Source of the DNA: Rheinheimera sp.
Lineage (GTDB): Bacteria; Pseudomonadota; Gammaproteobacteria; Enterobacterales; Alteromonadaceae
DNA length: 64,000 nt
NCBI RefSeq assembly: GCF_030690345.1
Contig: NZ_JAUYGV010000006.1
Location: forward strand, 620,001 to 684,000
Direction: 5' to 3'
In this document: one piece after another, positions 1 to 8,245 of the stretch
Layout: each line of letters opens with the position of its first letter
Position numbering within the stretch: the stretch's first letter is position 1
Notes under the pieces: model-generated
Databases searched by the model: none
What the model saw: only the letters and a program-made list of their open reading frames with translations
Told to the model about the DNA's origin: nothing
Translations under genes and position numbers: made by a program

Positions 1-236
1 ATGTAAAACGCTTAACCGAGCGCTTCTACCGCGTTGATGAAGCCCGCGCCCGCAATACCGGCGGTACCGGCCTTGGCCTGGCGATAGTGAAGCACGTACT
101 GTCACGTCACAACAGCCGGCTGATGATTTTCAGCGAGCCGGGCAAAGGCAGTAGTTTCTCTTTTAGCTTGCCGCCTGAGCTGGTGCATGGCAACAACGCT
201 AATACGAAAAAAAAGCGCAATATTAAACCGGTTTAA
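1..236 (+). CDS. phoR: Phosphate regulon sensor histidine kinase PhoR, C-terminal end (partial)
   Basis: This is the 3' end of a gene that begins before the window; the reading frame starts at base 3 and stops with TAA at 234-236. The visible residues carry the end of a HATPase_c domain: the [10 protein letters not shown] segment typical of PhoR, then the [12 protein letters not shown]2 box, then a final beta-strand stretch and a basic, Asn/Lys-rich tail. In this family the kinase senses phosphate status through the Pst/PhoU system and phosphorylates PhoB. The ERFYRVD wording and the phosphate genes further along the window support PhoR over other kinases, but only about 77 residues can be seen. 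Confidence 0.85.
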   Translation, partial: VKRLTERFYRVDEARARNTGGTGLGLAIVKHVLSRHNSRLMIFSEPGKGSSFSFSLPPELVHGNNANTKKKRNIKPV

Positions 237-261
237 CCGCCGCCTGGCGGCAATAAAACCA

Positions 262-290
262 TTGTCACAATTTGGCCCTATAGTTATAGT
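262..290 (+). promoter_or_regulatory. Putative sigma-70 promoter for the solute-binding protein gene
   Basis: TTGTCA at 262-267 and TATAGT at 285-290 are separated by 17 bases, and each hexamer matches the consensus at five of six positions. It lies in the gap after phoR and about 57 bases before the start at 348, so the next gene probably has its own transcript. No Pho box was seen. Confidence 0.5.
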
Positions 291-347
291 CTGTACCTCA
301 GTAAGCGATTACATAAATAAGCCATGGAATTGGCAGGGCCTGAAAAC

Positions 348-1112
348 ATGAGCAAAGTAGTGAAAGCGGGGTTATTGCTGTTAGCTTTAGCTGGCAGCAG
401 CGTATGGGCTGCTGAACCGGCGCAAAGCATTAACGTAGGGATTTACTACCCGCAAGTGCCACCGTATATGTACAAGTCTGACGCGGCCAGCCCGGTGCGC
501 GGTGTTATACCTGAACTGCTGAATCAGTTTTTTTCTGCCAATGATATTCAGGTCAATTATGTTGAAGACAACCGCCAACGTGCCGAGCTTAAGCTGTACG
601 ACGGCGAGATAGGTATGATGGTGCTGGCCGAAAAATGGAGCAAGCAGCCGGAAAAAGCACTGTATAGCAGCGCCGTAATAACTCACCGTGATTTTATCTA
701 CACTATGCAACCGCAAAAGTTGCAGGCGTTGCATGCGTTAAAAAACAGCACCATTTGTTTGCGCCGGCATTATGTTTATACCGGTCTGCAAGAGGCGCTG
801 AACAGCGGCCGGCTATTGCGGCTGGATTCTGACAGCGAATTTGATCAAATGAATATGCTGGTAAATGGCCGCTGTGATTTTGCTTACCTGAACGAGCATG
901 TGGCGCAGTGGCTAAAGCTGCATCAGTTTGCCGATGCTGAGTTATACCGCTCGGATTATGTGGTGGATGAAACCGGCATGACGCTGGCTTTATCATTAGA
1001 GTGGCAGCCATTACTACCTAAGTTGAATACCTTTTTACAGCAAGCGAAAGAGTCCGGCCTGACAGACAATTTGTTACAGCAACATATCAATGGTTCCGCT
1101 GCCAACCAATAA
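348..1112 (+). CDS. Periplasmic solute-binding protein, family 3-like
   Basis: A 254-residue protein with a clear Sec signal peptide (MSKVVKAGLLLLALAGSSVW, then A-A-E cleavage area) followed by a two-lobed binding-protein fold of the amino-acid/SBP_bac_3 type (VGIYYPQVPPYMYKSD, then a region around VRGVIPELLNQFF). An ATG at 324 would add eight residues before the signal peptide; 348 is preferred because the signal sequence then begins normally. Many Alteromonadales carry such stand-alone proteins without a permease; none is seen here. The ligand cannot be told from the sequence. It follows phoR but appears to have its own promoter, so a phosphate role is not implied. Confidence 0.75.
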   Translation: MSKVVKAGLLLLALAGSSVWAAEPAQSINVGIYYPQVPPYMYKSDAASPVRGVIPELLNQFFSANDIQVNYVEDNRQRAELKLYDGEIGMMVLAEKWSKQPEKALYSSAVITHRDFIYTMQPQKLQALHALKNSTICLRRHYVYTGLQEALNSGRLLRLDSDSEFDQMNMLVNGRCDFAYLNEHVAQWLKLHQFADAELYRSDYVVDETGMTLALSLEWQPLLPKLNTFLQQAKESGLTDNLLQQHINGSAANQ

Positions 1113-1171
1113 GCATGGCAGACAGTAACCGCGCGGGATAAACCGGCAGTAAAATGGCTTTGTCACCGGCC

Positions 1172-1192
1172 ACGTTAATTCCCGGTTAACGT
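1172..1192. other. Perfect 7-bp inverted repeat upstream of the M23 peptidase gene
   Basis: ACGTTAA at 1172-1178 and TTAACGT at 1186-1192 flank a seven-base loop TTCCCGG. It lies 21 bases before the start of the next gene. There is no T-run, so it is not a standard terminator; an operator or leader hairpin is possible. Confidence 0.35.
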
Positions 1193-1213
1193 ACGCTGCT
1201 TTATATCTGCGTT

Positions 1214-1729
1214 ATGAAAATAAAACGCTATTTACTGCTATTACCGGCGCTGTTATTGATAGCCGGCTTTATAATGCCGGAGCGGATCAGCATGCCTGTA
1301 GCCGGCGCCGCGTCGCGTGACTGGCACCCCGATTCTTTCTGGTATGAGCCCTGGGGCAGCTCTGGTGTGCACAAAGGTATCGATATTTTCGCTCACAAGG
1401 GTACTGCCGTAATCAGCACTACAACTGGTTTAGTGTTATATCAGGGCGAAATTGCCAAAGGCGGTAAGGTAATATTAGTGCTGGGGCCGAAATGGCGGCT
1501 GCATTATTTTTCGCACCTTAGCCGCATAGCTGTCAGCAGTTTTACAGCGGTAAGGGCAGGTGAGGTTATAGGCGCAGTGGGGGACAGCGGCAATGCCAAA
1601 GGCAAGCCGCCACATTTACATTATTCTATCGTCAGGCTAATTCCGGCACCTTGGGCGATAGATAGCAGCAGCCAGGGCTATAAAAAGATGTTTTATATTG
1701 ACCCCGGTAATTATCTGGCTGGTAAATAG
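1214..1729 (+). CDS. Small M23 family metallopeptidase (LytM-type)
   Basis: A 171-residue protein with an N-terminal hydrophobic segment (residues 6-21; signal anchor or signal peptide) and one compact M23 domain. The zinc ligands of the LytM type are present: H53 and D57 in GVHKGIDIF, and the HLH motif at 134-136, with a further HYFSH segment at 97-101. These enzymes cut peptidoglycan cross-bridges or stem peptides in the periplasm. All catalytic residues are kept, so an active hydrolase is likely rather than an EnvC/NlpD-type activator; there are no LysM or coiled-coil domains. No clear Shine-Dalgarno precedes the ATG. It is monocistronic by spacing. Confidence 0.85.
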   Translation: MKIKRYLLLLPALLLIAGFIMPERISMPVAGAASRDWHPDSFWYEPWGSSGVHKGIDIFAHKGTAVISTTTGLVLYQGEIAKGGKVILVLGPKWRLHYFSHLSRIAVSSFTAVRAGEVIGAVGDSGNAKGKPPHLHYSIVRLIPAPWAIDSSSQGYKKMFYIDPGNYLAGK

Positions 1730-1893
1730 TGGCGTTTTTGATAAGTGTGTAGTAAGACCAACAAGTCTGCAATAAGGTCAAAAAGATTCAGTTTTAATAA
1801 AGCCCTGCAATTAAGTAATATAGCCTGGTTCAACATTAGCCCTATGCTTGCTTTTGGGTGTGATCAGATAGTTATTTGGGATTTAGAGGCGCA

Positions 1894-2664
1894 ATGGACA
1901 AGCAACTTCGTCAAGAGTGGTTGGTATCCTTACTCGGTTGGAGTGGGGTGATCATATTTTTAAGCTTGATAGATACCCTGCATGATCTGTGGGTGCCTGA
2001 CAGTAATAAACTCAATAATTATCCACTGTGGGCGTTGCAGGAGTGGGGCCTGTGGTTGCTGTTTACGCCGTTGTTATTTCGGCTGTTAAGTCAGTCTGCT
2101 GCCAAACATAAGTTAAACAATCGCCGCTATCTGCAAATTTGCGCGCTGATATTTCTCAATACCATGCTGTATCAGGCACTATTTGATTTAATCGTGCTTA
2201 ACGACAGTATTGCCTACAGCTTGTTGTATTTCGCTCCTGTGCATCCGGTGGTTATCTTTATCAATGTTTATATTTGGCACCGGTACGTTGCTCTGCCACC
2301 AGTACAGTTAAAACAGTCTGACGGCATTCACTGCCAAACGTTGGCTATTGAACAGCCAACAGGGACTATTCAACTGCCCTGTGAAGACATCATCCAAATT
2401 AACGCTGCCAGTAATTATGTCGAAGTCTGCACAGCTGAGCGTAGCTGGCTTAAGCGGGCCACGCTGAAAGATATCGAAACTCAGCTACCGCAGCAGATGT
2501 TTATTCGCACCCACCGCGCCCATCTGGTCAATATTCAGCATATCGCCAGTGTAAGGTTAAAATCTTCCGGCAGTGGCTTTGTCGAGCTTAAAAGTGGCCG
2601 GGTGGTTGCGCTCAGTAAGGCGCATAAGCAGGCGGTCAGGGCTCGTTTGCAAAACGCTGCATAA
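1894..2664 (+). CDS. Membrane-bound LytTR family DNA-binding regulator
   Basis: A 256-residue protein. The N-terminal half has about four hydrophobic segments (around residues 9-30, 48-65, 80-105 and 110-135). The C-terminal half (about 145-250) is a LytTR DNA-binding domain, seen in IQINAASNYVEVCT, the FIRTHRAHLVNI segment and a final basic helix. LytTR proteins bind paired direct repeats upstream of targets. There is no response-regulator receiver domain, so sensing probably happens through the membrane part. A TTG 18 bases upstream gives a longer frame, but the ATG at 1894 has AGAGG at 1885-1889. The next gene, a TonB-dependent receptor in the same direction 191 bases on, is a plausible target. 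Confidence 0.8.
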   Translation: MDKQLRQEWLVSLLGWSGVIIFLSLIDTLHDLWVPDSNKLNNYPLWALQEWGLWLLFTPLLFRLLSQSAAKHKLNNRRYLQICALIFLNTMLYQALFDLIVLNDSIAYSLLYFAPVHPVVIFINVYIWHRYVALPPVQLKQSDGIHCQTLAIEQPTGTIQLPCEDIIQINAASNYVEVCTAERSWLKRATLKDIETQLPQQMFIRTHRAHLVNIQHIASVRLKSSGSGFVELKSGRVVALSKAHKQAVRARLQNAA

Positions 2665-2687
2665 GCCGCATAAGCCGCATAAGCCGC
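2661..2687 (+). repeat. Three perfect tandem copies of ATAAGCCGC
   Basis: The nine-base unit ATAAGCCGC occurs three times without interruption (2661-2669, 2670-2678, 2679-2687). The stop codon of the LytTR gene (2662-2664) lies in the first copy, so the repeats start exactly at the end of the gene. Expansion by slippage is the simple explanation. Confidence 0.8.
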
Positions 2688-2855
2688 ACAAATAGCGGCT
2701 ATGTTAACCCTGGTCCGTTTATCCCTCAGCCTGCTGATGGTTGTACAGCAGCCGGTTCATTCATCCCCGGGCCTTACCAGTCAACACTTTAGCCTTGAGT
2801 GAGCCTTAGCGATTTACTCTAATAGCGCTGTCTAATGGGAAACAGCAGAGAGTTT

Positions 2856-4829
2856 ATGTTACGTTGTAAACGAGTAATCCCGGTTATGGTTGTTTGCCTG
2901 ATGGCTGCGTTGCAGCAGGTAAGTGCCGAAACCAATACCCACTATAGCCAGACTGAGCTGGCACAAATGTCCGGCCAGTCGGTGCTGGATATTATTGAGC
3001 AAGTCGCCGGCTTTCGGTTTATTGACTCAAACAGCCAGCGCGGCCTGAGTAATGCCAGCGGTAATGTGCTGATTAATGGCTTACCTGTGCTTAACAAATC
3101 GCAATCTCTGGCAGATATGCTGGCCGGGATGCCTGTCAGTCAACTTGGTGCCATGGAAGTGTATCTGGCGGGGCACCCGTTTACAGCGGCCAGTCAGTAT
3201 ACTCAGGTGATCAATCTGCTGCGGCATACTGTGCAGCGCCCAATCAGCTGGCGCATAGCAGCAGGGTCTGCTTTAGGTATGCAGCAACCGCAAACCTTAT
3301 CGCTACAAAGCAGCACTGGCTGGCACGGCTGGGATCATCAACTGCAAGTCAGACGCGAAAAGGATTTGCTGCAAAGCCACAGCCGGTTTTTTCACACCGG
3401 CGCGGATAATAGCCCTTACCTTAGCGGTAGCGAAGATTACAGCGACAGCACAAAAGACAGCAATCTTGCGATAACCTCTGCCAGGCCGCTGCGCAATAGT
3501 TACTTGCAGCTCAATAGCCAATGGCAGGAGCAAGGTTATCAGGAGCGCTACCGGCGAAATTGGCAGCAAAATACTGCAGTAGAAACAGAAATCATCGATA
3601 GCCGAAATAAACAGCAGCAGTTCGAGTTGGGCCTGGACTGGCAACAACAGGCAAATGACGACGATGGCTGGTTATGGCAAGTTAGCGGGCTATACCGCCG
3701 GCAGCGTTCAGACTATCACTCGCAGACAGGTACCGCAGAGCAAGATAACAATAGCACTGAGCTGTTTAGCCAGCGTAAAACACTCACTGAACAAGTAATA
3801 AAGTTCAGTAGCCAACAAGCCACGCTGTGGTGGCAGCCTGAATTGGGGTTCGAGCTTAGCCTGAACCGGCTGGACGCCAACACGCTGGTGCAGGGCATGT
3901 TAACGACCACAGTGCGGGAATACCGGGCCGAGCCTTACATAGCCAGCAAAGTACAGCTGAATGACCATTGGCAATGGTATGCTAAATTAACCGGTGAATA
4001 CGCCACGCTGCAAAGTGAAACTCAGCAGTATTATCAAACGCAAAACCGTTATGTAAAGCCGTTAATTAAATTAAGCCACCAGGCTAAAAACGGCCTGCAA
4101 TCGACCTTTACGCTGCAGCGTAAGGTTGAACAGCTGGACTTTGCCGACTTTATTGCCGGGCTGGATAACGATTTCGGCCGCGAGCAAGCCGGCAATGCTC
4201 AGCTAAAGCCGCAGCAAAGGCTGGAACTGAGCTATGAGTTAAATTACGGCATGAGCGCTGATTGGGCGCTCAATACACAGCTATTCTGGCATAAAATTGA
4301 TGATATTCATGAGTTTGTACAGTTTGATGCAGAAGCGTGGGGCATAGCAAACGCTGGCCGGGCAAGTTACAGCGGAGCCGATATCAAGCTTAACCTGAGC
4401 AGCCACTGGTTAGTGCAGGGCAGTGAAATAACACTGCAGTACAGTTTTCGCGACGCCCGCTATGCGGATCCATTGACCGGTAACCGCGCTATTTCCTGGC
4501 TAACACCCCACAGTGGTGACATTGAGCTGAGAAAGAACGCTGACGGCTATGCTTGGGGCTTGTTGATAGATTTTGCCAATATTGAAACGGCATTTTATCC
4601 GGATGAGGTTTACCGCCAGAAAAACAACGCGACTACCGATATCTACGCCGAGTTCAGCCTGCGCCGTGGTTTGACACTGGATATAGCAATAAACAACCTG
4701 TTCGGCGTCGGCTATAAGTATCAGCGCGACGTTTTTATGCCGGATCGCAGCAATGCAGTGGCGTATCGCTATTACAGCCTGGAGCGCAGTGATCCCAGCC
4801 TGGTGATCGCACTCAGTGGTAATTTTTAG
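2856..4829 (+). CDS. TonB-dependent receptor-like outer membrane protein
   Basis: A 657-residue protein. Residues 1-25 form a signal peptide (ending ALQQVSA). A plug domain follows (about 30-140): SVLDIIEQVAGFRF, then GNVLINGLPV, and the M-P-V-S-Q-L segment before VYLAG, which is the usual order in TonB receptor plugs. The rest is aromatic-rich with alternating polar residues, as in a 22-stranded barrel, and ends in a C-terminal Phe (LSGNF), the outer-membrane insertion signal. An ATG at 2835 gives a longer N-terminus, but the ATG at 2856 has GCAGAGAG just upstream. The substrate cannot be named. The preceding LytTR gene may control it. Confidence 0.8.
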   Translation: MLRCKRVIPVMVVCLMAALQQVSAETNTHYSQTELAQMSGQSVLDIIEQVAGFRFIDSNSQRGLSNASGNVLINGLPVLNKSQSLADMLAGMPVSQLGAMEVYLAGHPFTAASQYTQVINLLRHTVQRPISWRIAAGSALGMQQPQTLSLQSSTGWHGWDHQLQVRREKDLLQSHSRFFHTGADNSPYLSGSEDYSDSTKDSNLAITSARPLRNSYLQLNSQWQEQGYQERYRRNWQQNTAVETEIIDSRNKQQQFELGLDWQQQANDDDGWLWQVSGLYRRQRSDYHSQTGTAEQDNNSTELFSQRKTLTEQVIKFSSQQATLWWQPELGFELSLNRLDANTLVQGMLTTTVREYRAEPYIASKVQLNDHWQWYAKLTGEYATLQSETQQYYQTQNRYVKPLIKLSHQAKNGLQSTFTLQRKVEQLDFADFIAGLDNDFGREQAGNAQLKPQQRLELSYELNYGMSADWALNTQLFWHKIDDIHEFVQFDAEAWGIANAGRASYSGADIKLNLSSHWLVQGSEITLQYSFRDARYADPLTGNRAISWLTPHSGDIELRKNADGYAWGLLIDFANIETAFYPDEVYRQKNNATTDIYAEFSLRRGLTLDIAINNLFGVGYKYQRDVFMPDRSNAVAYRYYSLERSDPSLVIALSGNF

Positions 4830-4858
4830 CCGTGACTTTACGCCCGGGCGACACCGCT

Positions 4859-5428
4859 TTAATTACTGTGTTTACGAAAACAATCATTGTGATGATCATT
4901 CACCATACCGCAGGCCTGCATATGGGCGTAAATAATGGTAGAGCCGACAAACTTAAAGCCGCGTTTTTTTAAGTCTTTACTCATCGCGTCCGACTCCGGG
5001 CTGGTAGCGCGGTAATCGCCAGGGCCGGCAATACTGTTGAACTGCGGTGCGCCCTTTACAAAGCGCCACTGATAGTTACTAAAGCTGCCAAATTCGGCCT
5101 GTATTTCCAAAAATCGGGCGGCATTATTGATGGCGGCGGCTACCTTCAACCGGTTACGGATAATGCCGGGGTTTTGCAGCAGCTCTGCCGCTTTGGCCTC
5201 ATCAAACGCCGCTACCTGCACCGGGTCAAAATTGGCAAAGGCGGTGCGGTAGTTATCGCGTTTTTTCAGCACTGTGTACCAGCTAAGCCCGGCCTGAGCG
5301 GCTTCCAGGGTTAAAAACTCAAACAGCTTGTTGTCGTCATATACCGGCACGCCCCACTCGGTATCATGGTAGGCAACGTAATCCGGTTTGCTAAGGTCAA
5401 CCCAGTGGCAGCGGCACGGTGTGGTCAT
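4859..5428 (-). CDS. tag: DNA-3-methyladenine glycosylase I
   Basis: A 189-residue enzyme that removes 3-methyladenine from alkylated DNA by hydrolysing the N-glycosidic bond (base excision repair). The family's zinc-snap ligands are visible: C7, H21 in YHDTEWGVP, and H179 and C183 near the C-terminus (HHNDC). The aromatic segment AGLSWYTVLKKR is also characteristic. The length matches E. coli Tag (187). A longer frame starting at 5449 overlaps the previous gene; the ATG at 5428 has AAGGAG seven bases upstream and is preferred. It lies downstream of the M20 amidohydrolase gene, with only ten bases between, so the two are probably co-transcribed. Confidence 0.95.
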   Translation of the reverse strand: MTTPCRCHWVDLSKPDYVAYHDTEWGVPVYDDNKLFEFLTLEAAQAGLSWYTVLKKRDNYRTAFANFDPVQVAAFDEAKAAELLQNPGIIRNRLKVAAAINNAARFLEIQAEFGSFSNYQWRFVKGAPQFNSIAGPGDYRATSPESDAMSKDLKKRGFKFVGSTIIYAHMQACGMVNDHHNDCFRKHSN

Positions 5429-5438
5429 GGTTAGCTCC

Positions 5439-6746
5439 TTATTGCTCAAGTGTCGGCGGCTTGGCTAAGTAATCCAGCGCTAAACCGGTTAACGCCCGCA
5501 CACCGTTTACCAAAGCGTCTTCGTTAACATCAAACATGGGTGAGTGGTTTGGCGGCACTTCGCTAAGGGGTTTACCGTCGGGCGAGATACCTAGAAAGAA
5601 AAATACGCCCGGAATTTGCTGCTGGTAAAACGAGAAGTCTTCGGCGCCGGTAATCGGCTTAATCGACGCCACGCCTTTATCGCCTGCGGCCCATTGCAAG
5701 CTTGGCATTGCCCAGTTAGTTAATGCCGGGTCATTCCAGGTCACGGCGGCGAAGTTATGCACATGAAAGTCGGCCTCAGCGCCGCTGGCTTTGGCAATAT
5801 GCTCACTGGTGTGCGCCATGCGGGCAATTAAATCTTCGCGCATCTCACTGTCAAAGGTGCGAATGGTACCTTCCAGCTTTACGTCATCGGGAATAATATT
5901 CCAGCGGATACCACCATGCACCTGACCAAACGACACCACAGCCGGTGCTTTGGTGACATCAATCTGCCGCGCCGGAATAAGGTTTATCGCGTTAATCAGC
6001 TGGCCGGTAACGTTAATCGGGTCTATGCCACGCCAGGGGCTGGAGCCATGCACCTGTTTACCTTTGACGGTGATCTGAAAGCTATCAGCTGCCGCCATTA
6101 TACCTTCGGTTTTTACCTGCAGCTGGCCAGGCTCGCCCGGCCAAACATGCAGGCCAAAAATCGCCGACGGGGTAGGGTTGGCAAATAATCCCTCGGCCAG
6201 CATCATCTTAGCACCGCCTTCCTCACCGGCTGGCGGGCCTTCTTCGGCCGGTTGAAACACAAACATAATAGTGCCGGCAATATCGGCTTGTTGTTTAGCC
6301 AGCACTTCAGCGGCGCCCATTAGCATAGCAACATGAGCATCGTGGCCGCAGGCATGCATAACGCCGGTTTGCTGGCCGTTAAACTCGCTGACTACTTCTG
6401 AGGCAAAGGCTAAACCGGTTTGCTCGGTCACCGGCAGTGCGTCCATATCGGCACGCAGCGCCACTACCGGGCCGTCTTTACCGCCCTTTAAAATACCCAC
6501 CACGCCGATATGGGCAACGCCGGTGCGTACTTCCAGGCCGAGTTTTTCCAAATGCGCCGCTACTTTGGCGGCCGTGCGTACTTCACGGTTAGACAACTCA
6601 GGGTGCTGGTGAATATCACGGCGCCAGCTGATCACCTTTGGCATTACCTGCTCAATCTGCTTGCTTAGCTGTGGCCGTTGTTCTGCCTGTGCGTTCGGCG
6701 TGTGTAACAGCGGTAATAAAGCCAAACTTAATAGGGACCAGCGCAT
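5439..6746 (-). CDS. Exported M20 family amidohydrolase
   Basis: A 435-residue protein with a signal peptide (MRWSLLSLALLPLLHTPNAQA) and an M20D (hippurate / indole-acetyl-amino-acid hydrolase-like) body. Metal ligands are seen in MHACGHDAH (C133, H135, H138), the EEG pair E168-E169 and the FGLHVWPG segment (H200). The KQVHGSSPW stretch belongs to the dimerisation domain. The reaction is hydrolysis of an N-acyl amino acid or similar amide, here in the periplasm; the actual substrate is unknown. A longer frame begins at 6806 but the ATG at 6746 has GGAG at the right distance and starts the signal peptide. It is followed by tag in the same direction. Confidence 0.9.
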   Translation of the reverse strand: MRWSLLSLALLPLLHTPNAQAEQRPQLSKQIEQVMPKVISWRRDIHQHPELSNREVRTAAKVAAHLEKLGLEVRTGVAHIGVVGILKGGKDGPVVALRADMDALPVTEQTGLAFASEVVSEFNGQQTGVMHACGHDAHVAMLMGAAEVLAKQQADIAGTIMFVFQPAEEGPPAGEEGGAKMMLAEGLFANPTPSAIFGLHVWPGEPGQLQVKTEGIMAAADSFQITVKGKQVHGSSPWRGIDPINVTGQLINAINLIPARQIDVTKAPAVVSFGQVHGGIRWNIIPDDVKLEGTIRTFDSEMREDLIARMAHTSEHIAKASGAEADFHVHNFAAVTWNDPALTNWAMPSLQWAAGDKGVASIKPITGAEDFSFYQQQIPGVFFFLGISPDGKPLSEVPPNHSPMFDVNEDALVNGVRALTGLALDYLAKPPTLEQ

Positions 6747-6871
6747 AGTAACTCCATCATTTTTATATAGTGTTACTACCTTAAGCGCTGCGCCGGTAAA
6801 AGCCAAGGGCTGATGTTAAATCGGTAGTTTATGCGTAAATTGCTGCTGGTAAAGTGGTCTTAGCTTAGGTA

Positions 6872-7675
6872 ATGTCGGACCAGTTGGTTTTAATTGTCGG
6901 TATCCACAAACACATGCAGCTACACATTATTGAAGGCTATATTCAGCGTATTTATCTGGTCGAAGACAAGGCCGGCTTATTGCTGTTAGATGGCTGTAGT
7001 CGCGCTGACGTGTCTACCGTAGCTGATTTTATTCAGCAGCAACTTGGCCGTTCGCTGAGCGACCTTAAGTTGGTGGTGGTGACTCATATGCACCCGGACC
7101 ACGCCGGCGGTGCGCATAAACTGCGGCGCTTAACCGGTGCCCGAATTGCCTGTCACCCCAAAGCGCCGCGCTGGTACGCCGGAGTGCTTGGCCGCACCGC
7201 GCATCTTATCGATGTCAGCTTGACCTGGTGGGTAGCCAGCCGCTTGGGTAAACCTAAGCGCCATATTTGGTACAACCCGATCTTGAAACCAGACATGTTG
7301 TTGCTGGACGAACAGCAGTTGCCAACTTTTCCTGACTGGCAGGTGGTGTACACGCCGGGCCATACTGATCATGACCTGTCGTTACTGCATACCCCCACCA
7401 AGCAGCTGTATATTGCCGATTTAATTGTCTCGGTAAAAAAGCGTTTGGTACCGCCATACCCGGTGTGTCATCCCAATCAATATAAACAATCACTGAAACG
7501 GGTTAATAGCTTACAACCCAACCAACTGTATTTTGCCCATCTGCCGCCGCGTGAGGGCTGCAGCATTAATTTTGACGATATTCTGGCGCAAGCGCCTACC
7601 TTGCCAAAAAACCACTGGCATTCGATGCGCAACCGCATTGTCCATGCGCTGGGCTGGCAAACCAACGCGCACTGA
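6872..7675 (+). CDS. MBL-fold metallo-hydrolase
   Basis: A cytoplasmic protein of 267 residues with the metallo-beta-lactamase signature THMHPDHAGG (H72, H74, D76, H77). Further ligands are the His in YTPGHTDH and an Asp in YIADLIV. The fold is the glyoxalase-II/lactonase type with two metal ions. No substrate can be assigned. The start is uncertain: the ATG at 6872 has a weak AGG upstream, and the ATG at 6914 (MQLHIIEGY) would begin directly at the first beta-strand of the domain. It is divergent from the M20 gene; the promoters lie in the short gap 6747-6871. Confidence 0.85.
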   Translation: MSDQLVLIVGIHKHMQLHIIEGYIQRIYLVEDKAGLLLLDGCSRADVSTVADFIQQQLGRSLSDLKLVVVTHMHPDHAGGAHKLRRLTGARIACHPKAPRWYAGVLGRTAHLIDVSLTWWVASRLGKPKRHIWYNPILKPDMLLLDEQQLPTFPDWQVVYTPGHTDHDLSLLHTPTKQLYIADLIVSVKKRLVPPYPVCHPNQYKQSLKRVNSLQPNQLYFAHLPPREGCSINFDDILAQAPTLPKNHWHSMRNRIVHALGWQTNAH

Positions 7676-7718
7676 GTGGCGAAATGCCAGTTTAAAACAG
7701 TGAAAAGGCTTTGCTACT

Positions 7719-8207
7719 TCAAACAATAAAATTGGCGAAATACGCCTGATGCACCGGATGGCAGAGTGCCTTTGGCCTAAGCTGTTGCACCTGCGCTGTA
7801 GCGTCAGCTTTGCTGTAACCCTGCTGCGTCATCAGCATGGCGGCCATTAAACCGGTGCGGCCCGAGCCGCCCTTGCAGTGAATGGCTACCGTTTTGCCCG
7901 CTTGCAGCAGGCTGAGTATGTCGGCCTTATGCGCAGCAAAGGCTTGCTCAAACGGTTGTTGTGGGGCGCAATCATCTTCTATCGGTAACTGAAACCACTG
8001 TAAGCCCAATTCGCTACAGATAGCGCCGATACTATCCACATTATTTTGTGCCAGCTCATGCTGTGGCATCAGCGTAACAATAGCAACTGCGCCGGCGCTG
8101 TTAAGTTGCTGCACACTGTCGACAAGGCTGGTGCCTTTAGTGCCGGGGCAGGGGGTGAACATTAGCTTGCCGTTGTTTAGCGGCAGAATATCAAACGGAT
8201 GGCTCAT
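7719..8207 (-). CDS. Protein phosphatase of the dual-specificity / CDKN3-like family
   Basis: A 162-residue protein with the cysteine phosphatase P-loop HCKGGSGRTG (C111, R117; C-x5-R) near the C-terminus and an Asp-rich loop (LPIEDDC) upstream that may give the general acid. It resembles the cyclin-dependent kinase inhibitor 3-like phosphatases that bacteria often place beside arsenic genes. Here it lies 38 bases downstream of an ACR3-type transporter gene on the same strand, which fits that pattern. The ATG at 8207 has AGGA six bases upstream; an ATG at 8222 would add five residues. The substrate is unknown; dephosphorylation of protein tyrosine is family knowledge, not shown here. Confidence 0.8.
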   Translation of the reverse strand: MSHPFDILPLNNGKLMFTPCPGTKGTSLVDSVQQLNSAGAVAIVTLMPQHELAQNNVDSIGAICSELGLQWFQLPIEDDCAPQQPFEQAFAAHKADILSLLQAGKTVAIHCKGGSGRTGLMAAMLMTQQGYSKADATAQVQQLRPKALCHPVHQAYFANFIV

Positions 8208-8245
8208 TGTTTGTCCTGTCATAGTGAGTTTTACAGTTAATTCAG

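Noticed and set aside
1745-1951. Open frame of 68 codons before the LytTR gene
   Set aside because: It overlaps the LytTR start, has no ribosome binding site and no protein-like pattern.
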